This document shows, in pieces, positions 47,004 through 55,644 of a DNA stretch of 64,000 nucleotides. Numbering within the stretch: the stretch's first letter is position 1; every line of letters starts with the position of its first letter. The stretch is from assembly GCA_019748295.1 (NCBI GenBank), contig JAIEPT010000073.1:1-64000 (forward strand), read 5' to 3'. The notes below the pieces were generated by a model that saw nothing but the letters and a program-made list of their open reading frames with translations, was not told where the DNA came from and did no database searches. The DNA comes from Gemmataceae bacterium (lineage in GTDB: Bacteria; Planctomycetota; Planctomycetia; Gemmatales; Gemmataceae). The position numbers and the translations under genes are program-made.

Positions 47004-47779
47004 GCTGCCGCCTCCGCTTCTTCCTCGGCGAGGATCTCGCTCAGAGCCTGGAGGAATTCCTCATTCGCTTCGTGCGAGGGCTGAGTGCGTTCGATGTTCC
47101 GCACGTCGGTTTCCACATGCCCATCGCGCATGCGGACGACGCGTTTCGCCCAGGCGGCGATGTCGTTCTCGTGGGTCACCATGATGATGGTCTTCCCCGC
47201 GTCGTTGAGCTTCACCAGCATCTGCATGATGTCGTCGCTCGTCCGCGAATCGAGGTTGCCGGTGGGTTCGTCGGCGAGGATCACTTGCGGGCGATTGACG
47301 AGAGCGCGGGCGATGGCGACGCGTTGCTGCTGACCGCCCGAGAGTTGCATGGGTCGATGATCGAGCCGATCGCCCAGGCCAACCATTTCCGCGAGGCGAA
47401 CGCAACGGCGATGCGTCCGATCGTCGAGCCTGGCGTTCTGATAGAAGAGCGGCACCTGGATATTCTCGACGACCGTGTATTGCGGCAGCAAATTGTAGGA
47501 CTGAAAGATGAACCCGAGATACTTGCTGCGGATGTCGGAGAGCTGATCGTCGTCCATCTGCGAGACGTTTCGGCCCGCGAGGAAATAGTCGCCGCGGGTG
47601 GGCCGGTCGAGGCAGCCGAGCTGATTGAGCAACGTCGATTTGCCGGAACCGGAGGGCCCCATGAGTGCGACGAAATCGCCTTCATCCACGCGGAAGGTGA
47701 CGCCGCGCAAGGCACGGACGACGACCGACTCCAGGAAGTAGGTTTTCTCTAAATCGTAAGTTTCGACAACAGCGTTCAT
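47000..47779 (-). CDS. ABC transporter ATP-binding protein (MacB/LolD-type)
   Basis: The 259-residue ATPase has Walker [10 protein letters not shown], signature [15 protein letters not shown], Walker [13 protein letters not shown] and the H-loop TVTHE-like MVTHEND. LolD/MacB-type residues ([18 protein letters not shown]) agree. Its start codon is only three bases from the end of the inverted-repeat cassette described separately, so no native ribosome-binding site is visible; the preceding bases read GTGGTTAGTAA. The permease follows with a four-base overlap. The adaptor and TolC-like genes lie beyond the cassette. Confidence 0.94.
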   Translation of the reverse strand: MNAVVETYDLEKTYFLESVVVRALRGVTFRVDEGDFVALMGPSGSGKSTLLNQLGCLDRPTRGDYFLAGRNVSQMDDDQLSDIRSKYLGFIFQSYNLLPQYTVVENIQVPLFYQNARLDDRTHRRCVRLAEMVGLGDRLDHRPMQLSGGQQQRVAIARALVNRPQVILADEPTGNLDSRTSDDIMQMLVKLNDAGKTIIMVTHENDIAAWAKRVVRMRDGHVETDVRNIERTQPSHEANEEFLQALSEILAEEEAEAAA

Positions 47780-47782
47780 TTA

Positions 47783-48275
47783 CTAACCACAGAGGCACAG
47801 AGGACACAGAGAAAGAGAAGAAAAAAAAGTGAACTAAAGGACCATTCTTTTGATTCCGTTCTTCAGCAAGGCAACGTTGAAGTTGATCAGAAGGCCCGTC
47901 CTGGTTTTGCAGAGTTTCAGATAGGTAAGCAATTGCGCTTCGTGAACCGGCATCAGTTTCTCGACAGCCTTGAGTTCCACAACGAGCCGTCCTGGAAAGC
48001 AGTAGTCCATCACAAGATCGTGATCTACAAGTTGAACACCTTTGTAGGCGATCGGAACCCGCTCCAAAGGGAGAAAATCCAATCCACGTGACCGCAGTTC
48101 GTGCGTCAAGCAGAATTGGTAGACCGACTCAAGCAACCCAGGCCCCATTTCACGATGCACTTCAATTGCTGCACCAATAACCGCCTCCGAGAGCGTATCC
48201 CGATGCTCCATGGCTTGATCCCTTCCGGCAGTTGCCGTCTGCCTTTCTCTGTGTCCTCTGTGCCTCTGCGGTTAG
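47783..48275. mobile_element. 493-bp cassette with 33-bp terminal inverted repeats carrying a GxxExxY gene
   Basis: Left end 47783-47815 (CTAACCACAGAGGCACAGAG and on) and right end 48243-48275 are inverted copies with 32 of 33 bases matching. The cassette contains one gene and sits nine bases beyond the adaptor's stop codon (48285) and three bases before the ATPase start (47779), inside one operon. No target-site duplication is evident and no transposase is present, so it may be moved in trans or by recombination between repeats. The terminal sequence is a repeat I recall from several genomes near GxxExxY genes. Confidence 0.75.
47834..48211 (-). CDS. GxxExxY family protein
   Basis: The 125-residue protein contains the signature GPGLLESVYQ (GxxExxY), ELRSRGLDFLPL, DYCFPGRLVVELKAVEKL and HEAQLLTYLKL, with FNVALLKNGIKR at the C-terminus. 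The family is a compact PD-(D/E)XK-nuclease-like fold: E in LLESVY, D in MDYCF, ELK in VVELKAV supply the expected catalytic set. Its biological role is not established. A GGAAGG site precedes the ATG. It is enclosed by 33-bp inverted repeats and placed between two subunits of one exporter. Confidence 0.93.
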   Translation of the reverse strand: MEHRDTLSEAVIGAAIEVHREMGPGLLESVYQFCLTHELRSRGLDFLPLERVPIAYKGVQLVDHDLVMDYCFPGRLVVELKAVEKLMPVHEAQLLTYLKLCKTRTGLLINFNVALLKNGIKRMVL

Positions 48276-48284
48276 CACATTTCA

Positions 48285-50354
48285 CTACGCTTTCGGGGCG
48301 CCCTTGAAGTTGGGACCGCCGACCGGAGGAATCGCGGGACCGCCGGGGGGGCCGCCGGGGGGGCCGCTGGGGGAGAAGGGACCACCAGTGGGCATGTCGG
48401 GGCCGCCTGGTGGGGGTCCGCCGCCCATGCCCTTCTTTTTGCCGCCGCCCTTTTGGATTGGGGTGCCTTCGGTATCCGCTCCTCGCGACTTGCCAGGGGT
48501 GCCGGGACGCATGTCGTTTTTGTCGCCGAGCAATGGCCGCGGGTTGAGAACGACCTTGTCGCCTTCTTCGAGGCCCGACTTCACTTCCACCATTTGATCG
48601 TTGCTCATTCCGACCACGATGTCGCGTTGCTTCGGCTGCTTCTGTTCGTCCAGGACGTAGACCTTGCGGCTCGCTCCCATGGAGATGGCGCCCACAACCG
48701 ACTGAATGGGTACGGTCAACACCGGGCCGCCGGATTCGTCCGCGAGGATGGTCACTTCGGCGCTCATGCCGGGCTTGAGGCTGTCCACGAGTCCATCCAT
48801 GGAGACCATCGTCTGATAGACCTTGACGTCGCTGGCCATGAAGTCGGCCTGGGATGCGACGGTCGCCACGGTCTTCACATGGCCCGAGTACATCTTCCCG
48901 GGGTAGGCGTCCACTTTCACGTATGCCTTTTGGCCTTGCTTCAAGGTGCGGAACTCAAGTTCCTTGAACGAATCGCGCTGGTCCTCGAAGATCATGATCT
49001 GCGAGGTCAGGTCGAGCGGATCGCGGAGGTGAATCATCGAAGCGCGAATCGCATCGGAAAAACCGGTCGGCTGCAGCACTTCGCCCTTGAGTCGGGACAC
49101 CATCGCCTCATGCACGCGGGCGGAAACGAGCATGCGAGCCAGGTTGGGAATGCGCATCAGCTTTTGGCCCTCGCGAACTGGTTCCCCCTGGGCCACGATC
49201 GATTGCTGCGAGCCGCTGCCGAATCGGCTCTGCTCCGCCACGAAGTAGACGACGAGCCCTTCCTGCGGCGAGTACAGGCTGCACTTGCGGATTTCTTCTT
49301 TGACTTCCCACTGGCGAGACTCTTCCTGCTCAAAGACGGCCTTCTTCGAATCGCGGTCCGCCATGGCTTGCACTTCCTTCGCCTTGGCCTGCACCTTCGT
49401 GCGTTCCAAGGCGCGATCCGCTTCCTTCACCTTGCTCCAAAGGTCGGTCACCGTGCGTTCGACGGTGTACTTCTTGAACAGGTCAAGTTCGCTGACTACT
49501 TTCTTGAGGTTGAAATCGGAACTGTCGAGGCGGGCCTTTTCCGCGTCCGCCTGGCTGCGGCTTAAGTAACCTTTGCCTACCATGCGGAGCGACCATGCGG
49601 CGCGATCGACCCATTGCTCGCGTTCGGAGCGGGCGATTTCGATGCGGCCTTCGATGTCGCTAAGCGTTTGCAGGATTTCGCTCGTGCTTACGTCGACTGC
49701 CGTCGTCTTGTTGACTTTTTCGATATCTCGCTTGATGTCGGCAACGAGCTGCGTTGCCACGTATTTCTGAAGTTCGGGACGTTCTTGGATCTTGAGTACC
49801 GTTTCCGCCGGCGTTTCGCCCAGGTACTTGCGAAGGTCGAGTTCCGTGAGAATCTTGGACGTCTTCGCCGTCTCGATTTCGCTGAAGTTTTGGCTTTGGA
49901 CGATGGACACGTTTTCCTCGGCCGAGACGAGCGCGGCCTTGGCCTGGTTCACCGTGTTGTTCTGGTTTTTGAGCTGCTCTTGAAGGCCCGAGTCGTCAAG
50001 TTGCACCAGCAATTGGCCCTTATCGACGCGCGTGCCGTCGTCGATTACCCATTTGATGGTGGTGGCAATCGTCGAGCCTTTTGCCCCCGCTTTCACGCGG
50101 CAAACGATGTCGCTGTTTTCCGCCGACTCCAAGGCGCCCCGTTCCACGATCAGGAACTGCAGCTTCTCTTTCTTCACCTCCCACAAGGGTCCGGAAAAGG
50201 GAGCCGCATAGCCGGAGACGTTGCGGAGGAAATACGCGCCGACACCGGCGGCGCCAATGAGAAGGACGAAAGCGGGGAGCAGCATTCGCCGCACGAAGCC
50301 GGGCGTGGGGCGATCAGCGGGGATCGAGGAAGGGGCTCGTGTTGGCGAATTCAT
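48285..50354 (-). CDS. HlyD/MacA-type periplasmic adaptor with Gly/Pro tail
   Basis: The 689-residue protein has one N-terminal membrane helix (MLLPAFVLLIGAAGVGAYFL), a barrel-sandwich lipoyl half (IVCRVKAGAKGSTI, VDKGQLLVQLDD), a very long coiled-coil hairpin (about 110-380) and beta-barrel and membrane-proximal domains (VTILADESGGPVLTVPIQSV). The C-terminal 60 residues are Gly/Pro/Lys-rich (GGGKKKGMGGGPPPGG). The start at 50354 overlaps the TolC-like gene by 41 bases; ATG 50285 is also possible. It couples the ABC permease to the outer-membrane channel. Two seven-G runs near the 3' end could be slippage-prone. Confidence 0.9.
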   Translation of the reverse strand: MNSPTRAPSSIPADRPTPGFVRRMLLPAFVLLIGAAGVGAYFLRNVSGYAAPFSGPLWEVKKEKLQFLIVERGALESAENSDIVCRVKAGAKGSTIATTIKWVIDDGTRVDKGQLLVQLDDSGLQEQLKNQNNTVNQAKAALVSAEENVSIVQSQNFSEIETAKTSKILTELDLRKYLGETPAETVLKIQERPELQKYVATQLVADIKRDIEKVNKTTAVDVSTSEILQTLSDIEGRIEIARSEREQWVDRAAWSLRMVGKGYLSRSQADAEKARLDSSDFNLKKVVSELDLFKKYTVERTVTDLWSKVKEADRALERTKVQAKAKEVQAMADRDSKKAVFEQEESRQWEVKEEIRKCSLYSPQEGLVVYFVAEQSRFGSGSQQSIVAQGEPVREGQKLMRIPNLARMLVSARVHEAMVSRLKGEVLQPTGFSDAIRASMIHLRDPLDLTSQIMIFEDQRDSFKELEFRTLKQGQKAYVKVDAYPGKMYSGHVKTVATVASQADFMASDVKVYQTMVSMDGLVDSLKPGMSAEVTILADESGGPVLTVPIQSVVGAISMGASRKVYVLDEQKQPKQRDIVVGMSNDQMVEVKSGLEEGDKVVLNPRPLLGDKNDMRPGTPGKSRGADTEGTPIQKGGGKKKGMGGGPPPGGPDMPTGGPFSPSGPPGGPPGGPAIPPVGGPNFKGAPKA

Positions 50355-53022
50355 CGATCCAAACTCCACGCGGATCCAGAGGGAGCAATTCCAAGTCGAG
50401 GTACATCTGCTGCCGAGCAATACGGTAATTGGTCCAACTCGTCAGCAACTGGGTCTGCACCTGCGGCAGCCGAGCGTAGGCGCCCAAGAGCTGCTGGGTG
50501 AGGGCTGCGGCCGAAGCCGCGTTGTTGCCGCTCACATTCGGTACTGGCGGCGCCCGGAACGTTTCGAGCGAGCTTTCCACCTGCTGAAACGCGAGTTCCA
50601 CGGCCTGCTGCTGAATGCGATAGGTTTTCGCAAGCACCTGCAGATTGCGGAGATCCACGCGAATCTGATTGGCGATCGTGTCTTCCAACGCCATCAGGTT
50701 TCGCCGGGACCGTTGGTACGCGATCAAGCTCGCTCGATACGCATTCCGTTCGGCCAAGCGAACGATCGGCGCCTGAAAGTTCAGGACCAGTTGATGCCGA
50801 GTATATTCGGGACGGAACGCAAGAGGCGTGTCTTTGGTAGGCGGCGTCGAACTATCCACACTATATCCAACATTGAACACCCCCAACAAGGCATTCGCCT
50901 GGATTCTAAGTTGCCGCCAGGTATCCACAACCGTTGCGCGAGCGTTCATGAGTTCCAGGCGATTGTCGATCGCATGCTTCGTGGCGGCGACATACGCTTC
51001 CTCCAAATCCCCTTCCGCTAAATCTTGAGACGACAAGATCACCGGCGGCAGCGACGGCCAGCGTGCTCGCAACGCATCGATGCGCTCGGTGCTCGCCTCG
51101 GTAAGCACATCCGCGAAGGCGCTGCGCGTGTCGCGGAAACGAGCCAAGTGTTCTTCCGCCTTCGCCTTTTCGGTCGCAAAGACGTTCCACGGCAACGATT
51201 CGTAGCGGCGAACGACCTGCTCAAGGATGGCGATGACCAGATCGTTTTCCGTGCGTCTCAACGCTTCGCGTTCCTGCGACGTGATCGCCTGTTCGTTTTG
51301 CTCCTTGTTGGCTCTCTGATCGAGCAGATCGTTCCGCGCCTTACGCAGCTTCGCGATGGCGGCCGTCAAGGTCTTATCGTCCACCTTGGCCTTGTCCCAC
51401 CGAGCCCAGCGATCAAGGATGCGGGCGCGGAAGTTCCGAGTGGACCGCGTCAGCGGCGAATCCGTCATTAGCTTCCCAAGTTCGCCTCGAAACTGAGGCG
51501 CCTTGTCGCGGGCATCGGCCCGATCAGCGAGTTTCAGCGTTTCCTCGAATTGCCGAATCGACGTTTCGAATTCCTGGAATTGCCGCATCAGCGGTTGCGT
51601 CGCCGAGTCTTCGAGTTCGATCGGAATATCCACGGGAATGCCGATCTGAAGCTTCAGGCGGTCCAGGGCGTTGCGCGATTCCTGCTCGCGCTGAAGCACG
51701 GTGGCGCGGGCCTGCAGGAGCTGACTCTGCACCTGACCGACCTGCAACGAGGAAACGTCCCCACCCCCCTCGTAGGCTTGGAACAGCCGAAAGATCTCCT
51801 CTAAGCGGGTCACATTTTGCTCTTCGACATCCACCAGCGCCTGCTTCAGCACCGAGGGCAGAAAACCTTCCGCCGTCGGCGTGGCGAACGTCGTCAGATC
51901 GAGGCGCGAAGCGTTGCTCGGCGAAAGCTGAAGCGTGGCCGGATTGGTCGTTCCGAACACGACGTTCCCTGGAACCAGCGCGACACCGGCCACGGCGGGA
52001 GTCGCTACCGGGGCGATCGTCCCGAGGCCGGAAATGTTCTGGAAAAATTCCTTGCGGAAGCGGGAGAAGAGCCGTATCTGGTACAAGAGGTTCCGCTCCG
52101 CCTGCGTCAGCGGCTCGAGCGTGACGGCCCGGCCGCCGCCGCGAAGGAGCGGTTGCACCAAATCCAGGTTAACGGCGCCTACGCTCGTTGTCTTGCCCGC
52201 ATTGACGCCGGAAAGATTGATGACCGTTTGATTGGCGTAGTTGAAGAGCAGCAAGGCCCCCGTGGAAAAGACCTGCGCTGCTCCGGCATTGCCGTTCAGC
52301 CGCCAACGCGAGCCTGCGCCGCCGTTGTTCTTGCCGGTTCGCTCCAGGTATGCGGTTTCCCTGAAAAACGCCTGCGGGCCAAGTCCGAAACTTTCGAAAG
52401 TCACCGGCAGAGCCGCAAGATACAAGTCCTCGCGCCGGCTCTGATATTCCCGGCTATTGACCAGACCGAGTTCGACCGCCTGTTCCAACGTGATGAGGTA
52501 GCCGCGGCAGGGCTTGATCTCTTTCGAGGCTTCCTTCGCCGGCTCCTCCCCCACGGCACGAGGCGGAGGCAGGTCGTCGGGCAATCTGTCCGGAACCTGC
52601 ATCGACGCCAACTGAAGGACGGGCGGTTCCTTCGTTTGCTTCACGAGGCTGATGAACTTCGGCTCCGCGCGATTCCGGCAGTCGAATGCCGTGAGCATAT
52701 CGATGTAGCCGGTCCCTTCGACGCGGGCGATGCCGGACTTGCGATAAGGCCTCTGCGGACTGGGCGACAGCACCTTTGCGGCCGGGTCGTCAGGCGGCAT
52801 GGGCGGGCGGTCGGGATTCGTCGGGTCAGCGAAGCGGGCGCGCGGATCAGGATAGACGTTGGCGTTTTCGATCTTCCAAAAAGGATAGACGTCTCGGTCG
52901 GCAAGCACCTCGTTGACCGCCTTGTCGGTCCGTTCGCGGAACCAGCGGCGCGTGCAGCCGGAACCCGACGCCCAGAGCGTCAAGGCGATGAGGAACAAAA
53001 AGTAGGGAAGGCGTAAACGCAT
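50314..53022 (-). CDS. TolC-like outer-membrane efflux lipoprotein, extended
   Basis: The 902-residue protein has a lipoprotein signal with Cys23 (LTLWASGSGC) and two outer-membrane-efflux domains: the last part (TVVDTWRQLRIQANALLGV, NAYRASLIAYQRSRRNLMAL) is typical. TolC proteins are usually 450-500 residues; here about 150 residues of charged helices (about 460-640, e.g. AAIAKLRKARNDLLDQRANK) sit in the middle and a Pro-rich segment at the N-terminus. It heads the export operon in front of the adaptor, ATPase and permease, so it should be their channel. A palindromic element lies about 160 bases upstream. Confidence 0.9.
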   Translation of the reverse strand: MRLRLPYFLFLIALTLWASGSGCTRRWFRERTDKAVNEVLADRDVYPFWKIENANVYPDPRARFADPTNPDRPPMPPDDPAAKVLSPSPQRPYRKSGIARVEGTGYIDMLTAFDCRNRAEPKFISLVKQTKEPPVLQLASMQVPDRLPDDLPPPRAVGEEPAKEASKEIKPCRGYLITLEQAVELGLVNSREYQSRREDLYLAALPVTFESFGLGPQAFFRETAYLERTGKNNGGAGSRWRLNGNAGAAQVFSTGALLLFNYANQTVINLSGVNAGKTTSVGAVNLDLVQPLLRGGGRAVTLEPLTQAERNLLYQIRLFSRFRKEFFQNISGLGTIAPVATPAVAGVALVPGNVVFGTTNPATLQLSPSNASRLDLTTFATPTAEGFLPSVLKQALVDVEEQNVTRLEEIFRLFQAYEGGGDVSSLQVGQVQSQLLQARATVLQREQESRNALDRLKLQIGIPVDIPIELEDSATQPLMRQFQEFETSIRQFEETLKLADRADARDKAPQFRGELGKLMTDSPLTRSTRNFRARILDRWARWDKAKVDDKTLTAAIAKLRKARNDLLDQRANKEQNEQAITSQEREALRRTENDLVIAILEQVVRRYESLPWNVFATEKAKAEEHLARFRDTRSAFADVLTEASTERIDALRARWPSLPPVILSSQDLAEGDLEEAYVAATKHAIDNRLELMNARATVVDTWRQLRIQANALLGVFNVGYSVDSSTPPTKDTPLAFRPEYTRHQLVLNFQAPIVRLAERNAYRASLIAYQRSRRNLMALEDTIANQIRVDLRNLQVLAKTYRIQQQAVELAFQQVESSLETFRAPPVPNVSGNNAASAAALTQQLLGAYARLPQVQTQLLTSWTNYRIARQQMYLDLELLPLDPRGVWIDEFANTSPFLDPR

Positions 53023-53184
53023 GGTGTCGCAACCCGCAAACGCGGTAGTCTCGGCACAATCGTTATCGGCGGAGAAGTTCGCCCATCTTGAACGAATGAA
53101 GGAACGGAGAAAGCAAACGGCGCCTTGGTCAGGCGCAATATGGCAGTCTGGGAGACTTGAGGAAAGGCGGAGTGGTATCAGGTT

Positions 53185-53414
53185 TTTACGCCAACGGCGT
53201 TACAGCGCACAGCCCAGGGTTGGCGACCGCAGGGAGCCTACCCTGGGTTACGCATGAAAAGAAACCGCCTACCCCAACGGGGTTGAAGCAACGGATACCA
53301 CCGAGTCGCTCGAACCCCTTTGGGGCACTTCCGGGACGATTGGAACGATAGCCCAGGGTAGGCTCCCTGCGGTCGCCAACCCTGGGCTGTGCGCTCTAAC
53401 GCCGTTGGCGTAAA
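53185..53414. repeat. Palindromic intergenic element, copy 2
   Basis: About 230 bp starting TTTACGCCAACGGCGTT and ending AACGCCGTTGGCGTAAA, with sub-terminal AGCGCACAGCCCAGGGTTGG and its complement. Both ends match the first copy at 27044-27270 closely and the centre (CGAACCCCTTTGGGG) is also shared. It lies in the 480-base gap between tolC-like and flgE, both on the minus strand; nothing else recognisable is in that gap. Confidence 0.88.
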
Positions 53415-53503
53415 GACGAATGCCTCAGATGTGACACAATCGCTTCGCGTTGAAAGACTCTATCCAATTCTACCAGCCGGCTAATGGCGCCCATCCGCCC
53501 TCA

Positions 53504-55171
53504 TTAGCGAAGGATATTCGCGAGTTCCTGCAGCACCTGGTCGCTGGCGGTGATGATGCGTGCGTTTACCTGGAAGCCGCGCTGGGCGATGATTAGACGC
53601 GTGAATTCCAGAGCGACGTCCACATTGGAGGATTCGAGCGCCTTTTGAGCGACGGCGCCGCGGCCGCCGGAGAGGCCGGAGCCGACGAGTGCCGGGCCCG
53701 ATTCGCTGCTCAGGCTCAGGTAGTTGTCGCCGACTCGCGTCAAGGCGGCGGGGTTCGCGAAGTTCGCGATCGCGAGTTGGGCGATCGGCAGCGTGCGGCC
53801 GTTCGTGAACACCCCGTTGATCACTCCGTCTTGACCAATCGACAGACTTGACAAGAATCCAGCCGCAAAGCCATCCTGCCCGGTGGCAACGGCCGAAGAC
53901 GCTCCGCCGACTTGCGTGATGCCGTCGAAGCCGTTGGGCGTTCCAAGGTTGAACTGAAGGATTTGCGGCGTCGAGATGCCGTTGAACTGAACGGACAGAA
54001 ACCCATCGCCCACGCCGGTGCCGGAAACCTGCCGAAACGAGCCGTCCTCATTGAAGGTGATGCCTTCCACAAGACCATCGACAACGGTTCCCTCGGTGGG
54101 GGATACCGTTCCAAGGACGCGCCAAATGTTGTTGGCCATCTTCTGGAACGTGACTTCCATATTGCGCGGTGTGCCTTGCACGTCGTAGATCTGAATGCCC
54201 GTCTTCGTCGTGTCGCCGTCTTTGCCGAGCGTCGTCGTGGTCAGCGTGTAATTGCCCCACGTCGTCGCACCGGTATTTCCCAGCGTTTCGGCGATGAACA
54301 GGTTGAGCTTTGTCGGCCCCGTCTGATTGGCGGCGACAAGCAAGTTGCCCGCGGCGTCGATCGACGCCGTGGATCCGGCGAAGTTCGTATTGATGGCGTT
54401 GACCAGGTCGCCAAGAGTCGTCGCCGGGCCAACCGGCACCGTGGCGTTGACGGCGATGTTGCCGGCATTGACGCCCGTGAGCTTCAGCGAGTCGCCGGCC
54501 ACGTAGTCGATCGGATTGTCGTCCAGCGCATTGAGCAGCGTTGCCGCGGTGGCGGGAACTCCGCCGACCCGCAGCGGTTGAGCGGACGTCAGCAACTGTT
54601 CTCTGGGACCCACCGCACTGGTGCTGAGATTTCCTTGCAACGTGATCTTCGTCGTAGTGCGGCCCGGAATGCCCGCGCCGATCGGAATGCGGATATCGCT
54701 GAAGCCGGGCGTTTGGAATACGGGGTCCGCCCCGTTTCCTTCGCCGACGGTGCCGTAGCGCTGGACGCGAAAGCCGTTGGCGGGATCGACGAGGTAGTTG
54801 CCCGAATCGACGCCGAAGGAGCCGGCGCGGGTAAACACGTCTTCGAGGCCATTGCGAGCGACGAAGTACCCGGCCCCCTGGAGCGCGAGGTCCAAATCGC
54901 GACCGGTGGTCTCGATGCTCCCTTGCTGCATGTTCGGATCAATCGCGGCCACGCGAGCGCCCAGACCGATCTGAATCGGGTTGGTGCCGCCGAGTTGCTG
55001 GTTGCTGGTGTCAGCCGCCTGGTTGATCGTCTGATAGACAAGATCGCTGAAACGCACCCGCTGGGCTTTGAAACCCACCGTGTTCGAGTTGGCGAGATTG
55101 TTGCCCACCACGTCGAGCATCGTCTGATTGGCGCGAAGTCCGGTGACGCCCGTGAATAGCGAATTGGACAT
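53504..55171 (-). CDS. flgE: Flagellar hook protein FlgE
   Basis: The 555-residue protein has the N-terminal SNSLFTGVTGLRANQTMLDVVGNNLANSNT-type rod/hook motif (GNNLANSNTVGFKAQR), a central variable domain and the C-terminal SSNVDVALEFTRLIIAQRGFQVNAR with ITASDQVLQEL, all standard for FlgE; FlgF/FlgG are shorter. It polymerises into the universal joint of the flagellum outside the cell. Nine bases separate it from flgD upstream. It is the last of three hook genes in this window. Confidence 0.95.
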   Translation of the reverse strand: MSNSLFTGVTGLRANQTMLDVVGNNLANSNTVGFKAQRVRFSDLVYQTINQAADTSNQQLGGTNPIQIGLGARVAAIDPNMQQGSIETTGRDLDLALQGAGYFVARNGLEDVFTRAGSFGVDSGNYLVDPANGFRVQRYGTVGEGNGADPVFQTPGFSDIRIPIGAGIPGRTTTKITLQGNLSTSAVGPREQLLTSAQPLRVGGVPATAATLLNALDDNPIDYVAGDSLKLTGVNAGNIAVNATVPVGPATTLGDLVNAINTNFAGSTASIDAAGNLLVAANQTGPTKLNLFIAETLGNTGATTWGNYTLTTTTLGKDGDTTKTGIQIYDVQGTPRNMEVTFQKMANNIWRVLGTVSPTEGTVVDGLVEGITFNEDGSFRQVSGTGVGDGFLSVQFNGISTPQILQFNLGTPNGFDGITQVGGASSAVATGQDGFAAGFLSSLSIGQDGVINGVFTNGRTLPIAQLAIANFANPAALTRVGDNYLSLSSESGPALVGSGLSGGRGAVAQKALESSNVDVALEFTRLIIAQRGFQVNARIITASDQVLQELANILR

Positions 55172-55180
55172 GGGGGCCTC

Positions 55181-55624
55181 TCAAGCCGTGTTCTCGATTC
55201 CTTTCACCTGGGAGAGGGACATCCATGACCCTTTGACGCTAAGCTGCACCGCTCCGTTGTCGAAACGGATCGCATTCACGACGCCTCGTCCGGCCGTCGT
55301 CGAATTGGGTTGATCGTAAGTCACCGTCTTGCCCAGGAGCGACGCAGCCTGCGTCAGCCCCTGCAACCCTTGCAAAGACGACATTTGAGCCATCGACTGA
55401 TTGAGCTGCTGAATGCCCTCGACCGTCGAAAACTGAGCCATCTGCCCGACGAACTGCGCATCGTTCATCGGTTCCATCGGATTTTGGTACTTGAGCTGGG
55501 CCGAAAGCAGTTTGAGAAATTGGTTCTTGTCGATCGGCTTCCCGCCCGGCCCAGGACTCGCCGAATTGAGCGAGTCGAGCAACGCGGCAGCGTTGGGATT
55601 GGTGGTGGTCGCCGAGACTGCCAT
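55181..55624 (-). CDS. flgD: Flagellar hook capping protein FlgD
   Basis: The 147-residue protein has the FlgD N-terminal core: NQFLKLLSAQLKYQNPMEPMNDAQFVGQMAQFSTVEGIQQL (read as LKLLSAQLKYQNP and FVGQMAQFSTVEG). It is shorter than enteric FlgD (about 230), lacking most of the C-terminal domain, which is common in planctomycetes and others. It caps the growing hook so FlgE can assemble. It lies 20 bases after fliK and 9 before flgE. Confidence 0.94.
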   Translation of the reverse strand: MAVSATTTNPNAAALLDSLNSASPGPGGKPIDKNQFLKLLSAQLKYQNPMEPMNDAQFVGQMAQFSTVEGIQQLNQSMAQMSSLQGLQGLTQAASLLGKTVTYDQPNSTTAGRGVVNAIRFDNGAVQLSVKGSWMSLSQVKGIENTA

Positions 55625-55644
55625 GGCTCACGCTCCTTGAGGGC

